Of a DNA stretch of 64,000 bases, positions 33,151 to 44,228 are shown in pieces. Below the pieces are notes generated by a model. It did no database searches and was not told where the DNA came from. It worked only from the letters and a program-made list of their open reading frames with translations. The position numbers and the translations under genes were made by a program. Position 1 is the first letter of the stretch. The number at the start of each line of letters is the position of its first letter. The stretch spans positions 1,105,471 through 1,169,470 of the forward strand of contig NW_021167079.1 of the NCBI RefSeq assembly GCF_003711515.1, written 5' to 3'. Origin of the DNA: Sodiomyces alkalinus F11 (taxonomy: Eukaryota; Ascomycota; Sordariomycetes; Glomerellales; Plectosphaerellaceae).

Positions 33151-36100
33151 ACCGCGATATCCGGTTCTGGGTCCTGATAGTATTTTATCGGTATTGCTTT
33201 AGGAGTTGTTTGTAATTGATTAGGTTGTCTTTGGGTTCCTATGTGTTATCGCCGTGGTCGTAGTTTTTCTATTTTATAAAATATTCGGTGCTATCTAGCG
33301 TCTCTCAGTGGTCGAGGATTTGTTCTGCTTCGTACACGTCGCTAGTGTCTACCATAATCGTGTCTTATATGATTTTAGTATTTTCTGGTATTAGCTTAAG
33401 TAGTAAAATATAGAAATTATTATATATCCTTATTATCGGAGGTAGTGATAGAATATAGTCCGTATCTGATTTTTTCTTTAGGATTTTAAATAGTCCTAAT
33501 TTTTTGAAATCTAATTTATCGCTTGGTCGTTGTGTTTTGATGTTTTTACGAATAAGGTAGACGCGGTCCCCCCTTAAAAGGGTTAGTACCTTAATCCTTA
33601 ATTAATTCGCGTATCTGCTTATTCGTGTTCTGACTATCTCTAGGTCGGTTCGTAGTTCTTCGTGTAGTTTTTTCATGCTTTTAACTGTTTTTATCGCTCT
33701 TAGTGCATCTAGTCCTTCTAAAGGTTTTCTAAATACTATCGGGGTATATCCGTAGTTTGCTTCGAACGGTGTTTTCTTTATTAACTCGTTTAATAAGCTA
33801 TTATATATAAACTATATAAGTAGTAGGTATTATACCTAATTATCTTATTCGTACCCTATATAGTATTATAGGTACTATTCTAGGACTTAGTTTATAATTT
33901 CGGTTTATCCGTCCGTTATAGGGTAAAACGCTATCGAATACTTATATTTCGTTCCTAGCTAGCTTATAACTACTTTCTAGAAGTTACTAGTAAAGAGTTT
34001 ATCTCTGTCCGTGATAATTTCGTCCGGCGCGCCGTAATCCCAGATTAGGCGGTTAATAAAGATACTTACTAGTTCTTCTACTATAGTGTTTTTAATATAT
34101 AGAATATAAAGAGTATATTTTATAAATCGGTTAACGATCACGAATACGCTATCGTAGGCGGTTCCTATTACTAGGTCTTTAGATACTAGGAATCCTATTA
34201 TAAAGTCTATTATAATTGATTTCTATAGTCCGTCTACTACTAGTAATAGCTTTAGTCCGTAAGGTTTATATCGGCTGCTTTTTACTTTCTAGCAAATATT
34301 GCAGTTACGAATAAAGTCCCTAACTTATTCTTTAGTTCCTGTATAGCCGTATTATTATCGTAATCGGCGGTACGTTTTATAAACTCCTTAATATCTATAT
34401 ATTAGTAAGGCGTATACTTCTTTAAACGTGGTATCGATTACCTGATTAATGCTATTTATTTCTTTGTTTTTAAGAGTGAGAGCTTCTCCTTCCTATTAGA
34501 GTATAGCTTATGGTTTAGATGATTTATCAGGTATCCCTAGTCGGCTAAGTGCGTTTACGCGACTATTTTCGCTTTCTTTTATATATTAAATATAGAAGTT
34601 AAATTCGGATAGAAATTCTGCCTATCGGATCTATTGTTTATTAAGAACCTTAGTAGTGGTGAACTATACGAGGTTCTTATAATCCGTGTAGACCTATACC
34701 GGGTGTTTTATTCCTAATAGATACGGTCTCTATTCCTTAAAGGCTTCGATAATAGCTATTAGCTCTTTATCGTGGATCTAATAGTTAAGTTCTAGTCCAC
34801 TGAGTTTTTTGGATATAAAGGCTATAGGATATAGTCTCCTTTCTACGTCGCGTTATCCGAGTTATACTCCTAGAGCCTAGTCGGATACGTCTATTTCGAG
34901 TTCGTATTCTTTATCGGGGTTTAGTATTACTAAGATAGGTTCGCTGGTAACCCTTCCTTTAAGGGCTTAGAATACTTCTTCTATTCTTTCGTTCTATTCG
35001 AAGTTAAGTCCTTTTTTAGTTACTTTAGTTAAGAGAATAGTAATTTTACTATAATCCTTAATAAATCGTCGATAATAGTTAATAAGTCCGAGGAAAGACT
35101 AAATATCGCGAACGTTATACGGCTATAGCTACTCAGAAACGTATTAGATCTTCGCCTTATCTATATAGATTTCGTTAGGTCGTATTATATACCCTAAAAA
35201 GTTAACTTCTTACGTATAGAATTAGACTTTTTCTGGTTCGACTAATAGGTCGGCGTCTTATAGAAGTTATAGGATCGTGTAAATATATTATCGGTATTCT
35301 TCGAGTGTTTTAGAGAAGATTAGGATATCGTCCAGGTATACTATAATAAAGTAGTCTAGATACTTCCTTAGGATATCGTTAATAAGCGTTTAGAACGATA
35401 CTAGCGTATTTATTAATCTAAAAGGTATAACGAGGTACTCGAAATATCCTCGCTTTATTCGGAACGCTATTTTCTATTCTTCTCCTTCCTTAATCCTGAT
35501 TAAGTTATAGGCTCCTTTTAAGTTAAGTGCTATAAACTATTAAACTCTAACTAGCTAATCTCGTATCTCCGAGATAAGAGGTAGTGGGTAGCGGTTCTTA
35601 ATAGTTATATTATTAAGTTATTAATAGTCGATATATAATCGTAGTTTGCCGTTTTCTTTTAGTATAAATAGGATTAGGTATCCTGCCGGTGATTATAATA
35701 CTCTAATATAGCCTTTTACTAGCATTTCTTCGAGATATTCTTTTAAGGTATTTAATTCCTTTTAATTTAGCCCGTAAATTAGAAATAATTTTAGGTATAT
35801 CCCTTCCTTAAGGGGTATCTCGTGATCGTAATATCGATATTTCGGTAATCTAGTCTTTAGATTTTCGCTAAATAGCTTTCCGTATTTACGGTATTCTAGT
35901 AATACCTTAGCGAGTCTATTATAATCGCTGGCTATTAGTCCTTTTTCTGCTTAGATAATCTAGTAGATTCCTTTAATAATATTCGTTACGTGTTAGTTAT
36001 TATGCCGTTACTGCTATCTTAAAGTTTTTCGGACTTCTTTCGCCTTAGTCCCTAACTTCTAGCGGCTGTCTAAGTCTCTCTAAGGCTCCTTCGTCGGTAA

Positions 36101-38967
36101 GTCTTTCTACTATTTTCGATAGATATCGGGATTAGGTAAGGTTTCCTTTATAGTCTTCTGCTTACTCTCTAATCTCCACTAAAGCTAGCTAAGCTTCTAG
36201 TCTATATCGGGATTCGACTTATTAAACTATAGCTCACTAAGGATAATATCCTTATAGCCTATATTATATATATCGAACTTTATTACTTTAGTCTTATTCT
36301 GAATTTCAACCTAGAGATATATAGTCTCCTAGCTAATAATGACTTCTTCTTAGGACTAGTTCTTTCCCGTATACGGAGTAATTTTATACTCGTTTTCTAG
36401 GTGTTTCCTAACCTAGGGGATAAAGAACTTTCTCACGGCTACTAGTAAGATAAAGTTTCCTGCTACGCCTATATCTAATAGTGCGTGTATCTTATATTTA
36501 CCGAGTCGTATTCTAATATAGTAGTACCCTGTACTGCTACGTGTTATAGAGTATATCTATTAAGTGCCTCTCGCATGCTCCTTACGATAGTATACTCCTA
36601 GTTTTTTATCTGTTTAGCTTAGTGTTTAAGGGATATCTCTTTATCCAGGAACCCGTACTAGATTAAGAGCCGTTCTATCTATTATAGGCGCTTATCGAGG
36701 GCCTAGAAGCGTGATTCCTAAGCTTCTTAGTCTTATTCTAGTTATCGGATTTTCTCGATAGCATATACTGTATAGTTAGTGGTATTATATTCGTTTAACC
36801 GGTATTCGTAGTAGTTATACCTAAGTAGTTAAGGCGACTCTTATGTCCTTTATCCCTGGTTTCCGTGATAACCTAGTCGTTACGTTATCTTCTTAAATAG
36901 ACTCTATCTTCTAGGGTTCGTCCTTTATTCCGTGGCTATAACTTACTAGCCTGTTTACGTTCTATCTATCCTTTCTTACGCGTTTAGTACTCGAGTGGTT
37001 AATTATCCGACTCTTATAGGCTTATTATTAGGCCGGTAAGAGTATCTCGGTTTTCCTAAGTATAGTAAGGTCGCTAATATACAGTTTATTACTATTCTTC
37101 GCTAGTATTCGTAGGTGCTTTACGGTAAGCATTATTAAAGCTAAGTTTGAGAAAACGGACTTAGTGGGTTTATCTAAGGGGTTCTTCCGCGAGCTAGTCG
37201 AGTATCCGTAGCTAGATAGTTTCTTCCTTGATTAGGTCGGCTGCTTCTATAAGTTAGTACTAGAAGTTCGTGTTATTATCCGGAACTCCGTCTAACTCCT
37301 TTTCCTAATCTTATTCTTCGAGTTTAGCGATTTCCTCTTATATATAACGTGCATAATCTTCTTTCTTAAGTTAGTATTTCTCTTTGGGAGTAAGTCCTAC
37401 TTCCTGGAGGGTGCTAAAACCTCTACTATTAGTATCCGTATAGACTTCCTATTTCTTCTAGATCTCTAAGATCTACTTCTATCTTTTAGCTTCTTCTTTT
37501 ATCTATCCGTATTTTTAAAGGATTTCTGCGATAGTTTATAAAGCTAGTCTATCCTTATCCTAGTCGGGGATTTTAAGGCTATAGTCGTTATCGTACTTAT
37601 TACTAGATACTATAGCGAGTATCTTCTAGGGTCTCTTAGGGTAGTATCTAGCTCCGTCCTTCTCTAATTAGTATACTAGATAATAGTTATCGTAACAGGT
37701 TATCTAATAGAGGTTAACGTATAGTGTTTCGTCCCTATAAATTTCCAGGTATCTAATAGCGTTAACTTCTTTCTAGGGTCTTTATTTCTCGATCGTATTT
37801 ACTTATCGTTATAATCGTTCTTTCTTAGGCTTATAATAGTCGCGTGCGTAGTAACCCGGTATATTATAGTTATAATACTTAACTTTCTTTATATCCCTTT
37901 TACTCTGCTTATCGCTTTATCGGTTAATATTATCGAGCTTTATAGGTCTATTATAGTACCTATATAAGGTGTTTCCGAACTAGTATAGGTGTAGTTATTT
38001 CTTCTTTGAATTAGCCGTGTAGAATAGAACGCTTATTTAATACTTCTTCTAACGGCGTTATTTATAGTTCCGGTTATTAATACGAATTATTATTATAGTA
38101 TATTCGCTAAACGTCTTAGGTTAGTCTAATTGGTATAGTTTATCCTTTACTTCTTCCTTAAATCCTTAGTAGTACCGATCTATAAGGGGTTTATCCGGGT
38201 AGCCAAGCTTTAATAAGATTTACTAGAATCTTATAGTATAGTCCGTAGCTAACTTAGTTTAACGTAGCTGGCTTAGTCGTTCGGCCGCGACTCGTTCCTT
38301 ATCGGGCTGGCCGAAGATAGCGTTAAGTTTTTTAATAAACACGTCGAAGTCCTCGAAGATTTCCGTGGTCCCGGGCTTCCTTAGGATTTCTATTCCTATA
38401 TTCTCCAGGTAGTCTCTATAGATAGATTCGAACTATTCGTGCGTATCTCCCGTGAGGAGTGCCGCGGTATAGAGTACTTTAGTTTCTTCTATACGGATAC
38501 TATCCTGGTAGAATAGGAAATAGCCTCTAAGCTAGGTAATAAAGCTCTAAAGCTATCCTCGAGTTCCGTCGTACTTAGGGGGTGTAGGGTACTTATACTT
38601 AGCCCTAATCCTAGGATAGTTTAACTGAGCTCTTAGGGTTACATTCTCCCCCTGAAGCTGGGTGACTATGTTACGAATCTGCTAAAGGTCGTTATTCCCT
38701 TTAGCGGCGGTGGTAGGCGTTATAGTACTCGTAGCGCTCGCGGTACAGTTATTATTATTCGATATATTAGAAGAGTGATTACTGGCTACTTCGTCGTCTT
38801 GTTAAGGTTATCCTGGTTCTTCCTCTTCGTCGGAGGAACTGGATTCTTCAGACGATGATTCTTCTTCAGATAAAGTGACTTCTTCTTCCTTAGGTGAAGT
38901 AGCTTCTGCTTCGGGCGTACTACTTATTAGCTATCAAGGTCAGCTTACCGAACAGAATCGATCAAAA

Positions 38968-39466
38968 TATTATAACGGCTTCCGGTCCTCTATAGTTATA
39001 GCGGATAATAGGGGACTAGTATCGAGGTTTTAGTTTAAGATAAGAAGAGGATATTAATTAAAGAGTAGTAACTATCGTTCGTAGTATCTGGTCGTAGTTA
39101 CGTCGTAAAGACTAGGCGTCTTCTTCACGAGGTAGGTTTAAGCGTAGAATAGTAGTCTAGGTAAAGACTTAGATTAATCGATATCTTATTCTCTAGTAGA
39201 AGTAAGACCTAGAATACTCTAGTATATATAGGAGGCTATTTACTAGGCTCGTAGTGAATAATCCTGCGGTGTTCACTGGGTTCCCAGTGAATAGTCCGTG
39301 GTATTCACTAGCCCTCTGGTGAACACTCTTAGGTGGGCTATATTGCTTTATTAGTTCCCTTAGGTTATGTGACCTCATGGCTTCCTGAGTTAGCCAGTCT
39401 CTGCTTATATATAGTCCTTCGTCGTGCCTGACTGTTTAGTACGTGTTTAGGCTATTAGCCGTAACA
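38968..39466 (-). repeat. 5' LTR of the Gypsy element (499 bp)
   Basis: Partner of 31904-32402. Its left end reads TATTATAACGG against TGTTACGACGG in the other copy, showing G-to-A and C-to-T changes; its right end keeps CGTAACA. Contains a tandem-like GTGAATA/GTGTTCACT motif set (about 39255-39325) also present in the other LTR. Confidence 0.92.
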
Positions 39467-39950
39467 CAGAGCTCTTATATCGTATATATAAGGTTAATAG
39501 TATTAGTACGCCGGCCCGGGCAGTACTATATAGTAGTTCCGGGGGGGGTTACTAGGTCTAGGTTCTAGCGAGTTATAAGAGTAAGCAGGGTATTAGCCAG
39601 GAGGTAGTAACGCGGTGGCTATAACTATAAGGGGTAGTATAGGTTAAAGTCTCCTTTAAGGATATAGCGGCCCCGTGGCGGTACTATCTCGAATATACCT
39701 TATAAAGGTATATTCTAGGGGATCCTAGCTAACTAGTAGTTCTCTAAGTAGATTAACTATATTATAAGAGTATTATCTCCGGTCCTAAATATAACCGCGT
39801 AGGTATTGTGGTAGGCCCGCTATATCCATGTATATAGCGGGTATCTCTTATAGATATATAGGAGGGCACGGCCCCTTCCTTAGATTAGCTGGTATACCCC
39901 TTAAGAGAGGTAGGCAGGGCTTTTCGTAAAAGGGTTAAGGCCGGGTTCCT
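39467..39950 (-). pseudogene. LINE endonuclease domain, right fragment
   Basis: Minus-strand frame reads GDFNLYYPL at 39654-39628 (APE-type endonuclease GDFNxHHPxW with His to Tyr) and LDLVTPPGTT, then TINLIYT and EL at the Gypsy junction. The frame continues on the other side of the Gypsy element at 31903 with RYDFSSP and KAVIGLDYYL (expected GSDHxPI). The interruption point is thus inside the endonuclease coding region. Confidence 0.72.
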
Positions 39951-40249
39951 GGATTACTATTATATTATACTCGGCGCCACACTAAAGCGGGAGCTCCCGC
40001 CGCGTCTAACTCCTCCCTATATTCCACGAAAGGACATGGATTTTTATTAATTAAAAGAGGGGAGAGATTAAGATAATATACCCGGTATAACCGGGGTCTG
40101 GCTCTAGCTCTAGGGCTCTTACTACGGTACCTCGCTAGCCCCGCGGGGGACTATATAAGCGCTTATTAGGCCCGGTATCAGGGAGCCCTGCTATCCCCTA
40201 GTCCTTTTCGGGGGGCGTCCTCTACCCCTATAAAGGGGTTAGTCCTAGT

Positions 40250-41560
40250 CCTGGGCGATAATAATCGGGGGGAAGATCTACGGTTACTATAGATATACCG
40301 TTTCGGTCTAGCGGGTGATATCGAAGTCCCTAGCTCGGTACTTATACGCTTCGCGGGTTTTCTCGGCCTGTTTCCTTAATAGTCGGTATAAATCGTTAAA
40401 GGTATCGTGATTTCCGGCGTAGGCGGTATAGCAGTGGGGGCGCTCGGGCGCTATAGTGTTATAGTAGCCTAGGCCTTATAGGTACGCCGATTCGGGTTTA
40501 GCATAGAAGCGGTATACCCTCTCTGCTGCGGGGTAGCCGTTAGTCTTATAGCCGAAGTATAGGTATTTATAGTACCTTAGGGGGCTTAGGTTAAGGTCGT
40601 ATAGTTTATAAATATAGCTGCCCCCTTTAAAAAGGAGGGTGTTCCGGATAAGGCTTACTACCCTTTCCGGTAAAGCCGATTTAATAAGGAGAAGCGCTAC
40701 CCTGCTAATACCGTGGTGGGGTACTTACTATTATACTTAGAGGATTTTAGCCTCGGGATTTATATCTTATAGAGATACTAGCAGGTTTTCTTCGGATAAA
40801 GCGTTAAGGACCTCCTAAGGGATAGCCTTAGTAAGCGTAAGGTAGGTGTATAAGGCTAGGGTGGCTCCTTTACTAAAGGCCTTCTTAACCTATTATTCCT
40901 TATAGGTAGTCTACTACTATACCCCTTCGGTAAAGGTAAGGTAGATATCCCCGCTTAGTAGCTTCCGTGTCGCTATAGCGTTATATTAGGTAGTTATAGC
41001 GTTTATAGCTTAAATAATTTCCTTCGGGGTCCTAGCTTTAAGGGGCTAGTTTTCGGGGAGGGTTCTTTAGCGGACGATTAGTTCCCGGTAATACTTAGCG
41101 GGGATTACTTTAAAGAGGGCGGGGTCCTATAGTGGTGCTATTATAGGAGCCCGGGCTATAATATTTACCTAGGTCTCTTTTATACCGCTTATTCCTTTCC
41201 GGAGTTCTTCTCGGGTAATGTAGCGGACGGAAGCATATAGGTATACTAGCGGTATTATACCGGCGTTATTACGGGTACTACGTATTATAATTAGTTCCTT
41301 TACTAGCTCTATAACCTGCTTAATCGTGTCCCTATTAGCTAGTAAAGCCTGGATTTCTGCTTTAATCTTAGCTACTCTTGGTTCCGGGAGGCGTGGTGGT
41401 CCCCTTTTAGTCTTATATCGGTTCCGTGCTATATCCTGCCTCCGGGGGGGGGAGGGGGGGGAACCGCTTATATTACAAAAAGTGGGTCCGTTACGAATTC
41501 TGTATAGTCGAGGTCGGAGCGATACTATCCTATAATTCTTCCGGCTATACCGTAGCGCTA
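40250..41560 (-). pseudogene. LINE ORF1 (gag-like, zinc-knuckle) remnant
   Basis: Minus-strand translation near 40520-40420 gives a stretch with GLGYYNTIAPERPHCYTAYA and GNHDTF, which fits the pattern G-H...C...C-x-x-CA-G-H-x-T of Tad ORF1 zinc knuckles with some Cys/His replaced by Tyr. The rest of the frame is broken by stops. A G-rich run lies at about 41440-41462. Borders are estimates. Confidence 0.55.
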
Positions 41561-41706
41561 GTATTACGGTGCCGCTATGATAGTATCCCAGGGGGGAGGT
41601 AGTAGTTATAACCTTTATCTTAGTAGTTTTATCGATTTTACTTCTGTTACACGCCCGTGGTTAATAGACGTATTAAAAAAGTTCTCTAATATAAAATAAG
41701 ATGTTG

Positions 41707-42345
41707 CGAATAGGGTTATAATACCTTGAATATCGTAGCTAAACCTATTATCTACGAGGTAGAATCGCCTATTAGGTATAGAAAACGACCCTATCGTAGA
41801 TACCACTTAAAGTAACGAAGAGTTATTTATACTACCCTCGGCGCCGGTTAGAATATACGTAAAAAAGAGGTCGAAGTCTATTACCGCGAGGATATTTTAT
41901 ATAAGTTAGCCCTTCCTATTATAGAATCGCTACTAGGACCTTAGTGGAATCCACGCTGCAATATATATCCTATAGATTACTCTAATATAGCCGTTAAACT
42001 AACTATTCTGTTACGATAGTTTGATATATCGCGATACGTACATTTACGGTGGACTTTTAACGTATTCGATATAAAGTTAACGTATTGTACTAAGGACCTT
42101 GTTAAAGATACGCGATCCCGTATTTAACGATATCTTAAAACGGTGGTATATATTATGTAACGACACGCTATAGCCGATAATATAAAGGAAGATTATAACC
42201 TTCTACGATTTCGTATAGTAAGAGGTCTCCTTAATAGTGCTATTCGTTATAATCTACTATATAAGCTAATAAAATTCGTTTCGATTAAGTCTGAATAGGT
42301 TACAGAATACTATATTGGAACCGATAAAGTAACCCTTTATAATAC
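41707..42345 (-). pseudogene. N-terminal and central part of the split Harbinger DDE transposase
   Basis: Minus-strand translation from about 42310 gives LFRLNRNEFY, FLYIIGYSVSLHNIYHRF and SLNTGSR, the helix-turn-helix region of Harbinger transposases. Further on come GSINNS (expected GSxHDS, so the catalytic Asp reads Asn) and FSIPNRRFYLVDNRF, the second Asp region (YLxDxGY/F), then DIQGIITLF at the LINE junction. Several stops interrupt the frame. An open frame of 63 codons at 41615-41806 crosses from transposase into LINE 5' sequence and is a chimera, not a gene. Confidence 0.75.
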
Positions 42346-43190
42346 TTAACGTTATAGTCGGATTATTCCCGTGGTCGCGATAAGAGATATTTCTACGCCC
42401 CTAGAGGCGATAAGTGACTTTAATTCGTCGTAATACTAATTAAAGAACTATTATATCGAGTCCCCCGAGGGTATTATCGTTATCTTAGTTAGTAATACTA
42501 TTATTAGCCTTACCTAAGACGGCGCGGCTAATAGTAGATCCTATCCTATTAAAAAAGTATAAGATACTGCTTTTTACTTTAATAGGCACTCCTATACAAA
42601 AATAAGACCTTTTTAATAAAATCTCCCTTATATAGACCCCTACCTAGCGTGGTACCTCGATAATAGAGGGATAGTAGAGGAATGCATAAAAAATGCAGTT
42701 ACACTGAGAATATCGTAGAAAAGGGGGTCCTTATACATCGGTGGGTCATTATTTATGCATCCTAAGGGCATTTTTACAGTTTTCAACTAATAGTTGAAAT
42801 TGTCGAACAGGGCCTTAGCAGGCGAATCAGCGTCAAGTAGAAGAAGGGGCCATCGTCCCCCGGTCACATTGTAAGTACCTTACCGGGAGTCACTATGCGT
42901 TAGTTATCCTTGGATTATAGCCTAGTATTGCTCGGTTTATATCGATAAAATATGTGGCTATCCTTAGATACTAGGCTATCCTTGGAAATACCACTATCCT
43001 AACTTTAGCCCGGAGGTAGTATAGCTAATAAGACGTAAGTACGGATAAGATATATTACTAGTGCAAAATTTATATAAATATGTATAAATACGATTTAATT
43101 AGACTTTATATCTATGCCTGTCTTAGGCGTTCTAGAAAAACTACCTAAGAAGTCCTTATCCTGAAATACGCTTACGAATACTATTTCTAT

Positions 43191-43440
43191 AGAAGAGGTC
43201 CTGCTATGTAGAAGAGGCACTACTATATGGAAAAGGCACTACTCTGTGGAAGAGGCACTACTATATAGAAGAAGTTAGCTTTTCGTCACGATATCGTGGA
43301 AGAGATCTACTTACCTCTATTGCTTTAGAAGAGGCACTGCTATGTGGAAGAGGCACTGCTATGTGGAAGAGGCACTGCTATGTGGAAGAGGCACTGCTAT
43401 GTGGAAGAGGCACTGCTATATAGAAGAGGCACTACTATGT
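43191..43440. repeat. 19-bp minisatellite, two blocks
   Basis: Unit AGAAGAGGCACTGCTATGT and close variants. Block one has about four copies (43191-43266), block two six copies (43327-43440). Each block is followed by a similar sequence containing AGCTTTTCGTCACGA, so a larger unit of about 165 bp seems to have duplicated. Confidence 0.9.
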
Positions 43441-43500
43441 AGAAGAAGTCAGCTTTTCGTCACGAAGTGGAAGGACTCTGCCTACCTCTGCTATTATTAT

Positions 43501-43612
43501 AGGAGGGCTGTTATTATAGGAGGGCTGTTATTATATGAGGGCTGTTATTATAGGAGGGCTGTTATTAAAGGAGGGCTGTTATTATAGGAGGGCTGTTATT
43601 ATAGGAGGGCTT
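43501..43612. repeat. 17-bp minisatellite
   Basis: Six copies of AGGAGGGCTGTTATTAT with single changes, plus a partial seventh copy. The unit length is not a multiple of three, so coding constraint is unlikely. Confidence 0.92.
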
Positions 43613-44228
43613 TGTATAGAAAAGGAAGAAGAAGATCCTAATCGTAGAGTCACACGGCAGAATAACCGTACCGCCTACTACGTAACCTGCCTACCTGCCT
43701 ACCTACTTACCTCCTGCCCTCTTACCCCTGCCTTCTCATAATAGCTTCGTGAAGACGTATAACTTTAATGGACCAATAAAATCACTTTAAAGTAAAATTC
43801 CCGTAATTCCTATTGGTTAATAATCAAGGACTACTACGTATCAAAGGATAGAACGGATACTAACGATAAGAGGGCTTTTCCAAGGATAATTAGTGGTTCC
43901 AAGGATAACTCTTTTCCTTATTTTCCCACTAAGGTAGGTACCGTACACTACAACGTAGCGTCACCGTCAGCTTTTGCAAAGTATTACGATTTAATACTTT
44001 AGGTACGGAGGCACCGTGGGCTTTTTTTCTTCTCTTTACGTCTCCTCTTTTCTTCCCTCCCTATTAATATCACTATCGATATCGACCCTCTGCTATCCGT
44101 ATTTATTTCCGCTGCCTATCGTCGACTTCCTTTCGAAATAGAACGAGCTTGAACCTCCCCTTTTTAATATTAATACAGACCTGTCCTCCCTCCACTTAGC
44201 CGTTTCGATATCAGAATCATCTGATAAC

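Larger units (their letters stand above)
31904..39466 (-). mobile_element. Ty3/Gypsy LTR retrotransposon, full length, RIP-degraded
   Basis: Two 499-bp LTRs bound 7563 bp. On the minus strand the element begins TGTTACGGC and its intact end reads CGTAACA, the inverted LTR border. Flanks read CGGAG (31899-31903) and CAGAG (39467-39471), a 5-bp duplication with one transition. A polypurine tract (AGAAGAGGGGAGG, minus strand, about 32415-32403) abuts the 3' LTR and confirms orientation. Domains on the minus strand: acidic gag start (about 38930), zinc knuckle (37880-37836), protease (about 36485-36450, DIG for DTG/DSG), reverse transcriptase with YLDD (35338-35327), integrase (about 34045-33950, GAPDEIITDRDKLFTSNF). 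Many stops, mostly at expected Trp/Gln. Domain order is gag-PR-RT-IN, so Gypsy and not Copia. Confidence 0.92.
27311..41706 (-). mobile_element. Tad1-like non-LTR retrotransposon (LINE), RIP-degraded, interrupted by a Gypsy element
   Basis: Flanked by a perfect 13-bp target duplication CGAATAGGGTTAT at 27298-27310 and 41707-41719. On the minus strand its 3' end is a (TAA)n tail, seen as (TTA)n at 27311-27522. Without the Gypsy insertion (7563 bp plus 5 bp) it is about 6.8 kb, the normal size of fungal Tad elements. Order on the minus strand: ORF1 with zinc-knuckle remains (about 41560-40250), endonuclease (about 39950-39467, continued at 31903-31450), reverse transcriptase (about 31150-29900), and a conserved C-terminal domain (about 29520-29180). 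The catalytic FADD of the RT reads FTNN. No frame is intact. Confidence 0.88.
25235..42814 (-). mobile_element. PIF/Harbinger-like DNA transposon, RIP-degraded and split by a nested LINE
   Basis: The two ends form inverted repeats of about 38 bp: GGCCCCGTTCGACAATCTCA at 25235 and, on the minus strand from 42814, GGCCCTGTTCGACAATTTCA, differing mainly by C/T changes. Each end is flanked by TTA (25232-25234 and 42815-42817), the 3-bp duplication characteristic of PIF/Harbinger. Removing the nested LINE (27311-41706) and one copy of its duplication leaves 3.17 kb, normal for the superfamily. Inside are a plus-strand Myb/SANT-like ORF and a minus-strand DDE transposase. Both contain many TAG/TAA codons and no intact frame. 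CpA/TpG is scarce throughout, as after RIP. Strand is given for the transposase. Confidence 0.88.
42818..44228. other. Repeat-rich flank right of the transposon block
   Basis: Contains inverted copies of TATCCTTGG (42905, 42977 forward; 43880, 43899 reverse), a 19-bp and a 17-bp minisatellite, and RIP-like sequence. AGTTATCCTTGGA at 42902-42914 is the exact reverse complement of 43898-43910, so the interval between may be a small non-autonomous element of about 1 kb. No target duplication was found at those ends. The open frame at 43342-43587 only reads through the minisatellites. Confidence 0.5.

Noticed and set aside
41615..41806. 63-codon minus-strand frame in the transposon block
   Set aside because: Starts in the Harbinger transposase and crosses the 13-bp duplication into the LINE 5' region, so it is a chimeric accident.
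25235..42814. AT-rich block as centromere or mitochondrial insert
   Set aside because: Recognisable transposon domains, LTRs, target duplications and a RIP-type dinucleotide pattern explain it; no mitochondrial gene was seen.
43191..43612. CRISPR-like array
   Set aside because: Units are adjacent with no unique spacers, and the genome is eukaryotic; these are minisatellites.
43342..43741. Open frames of 68-81 codons
   Set aside because: They read through 19-bp and 17-bp tandem repeats; unit lengths are not multiples of three and the products are repetitive.
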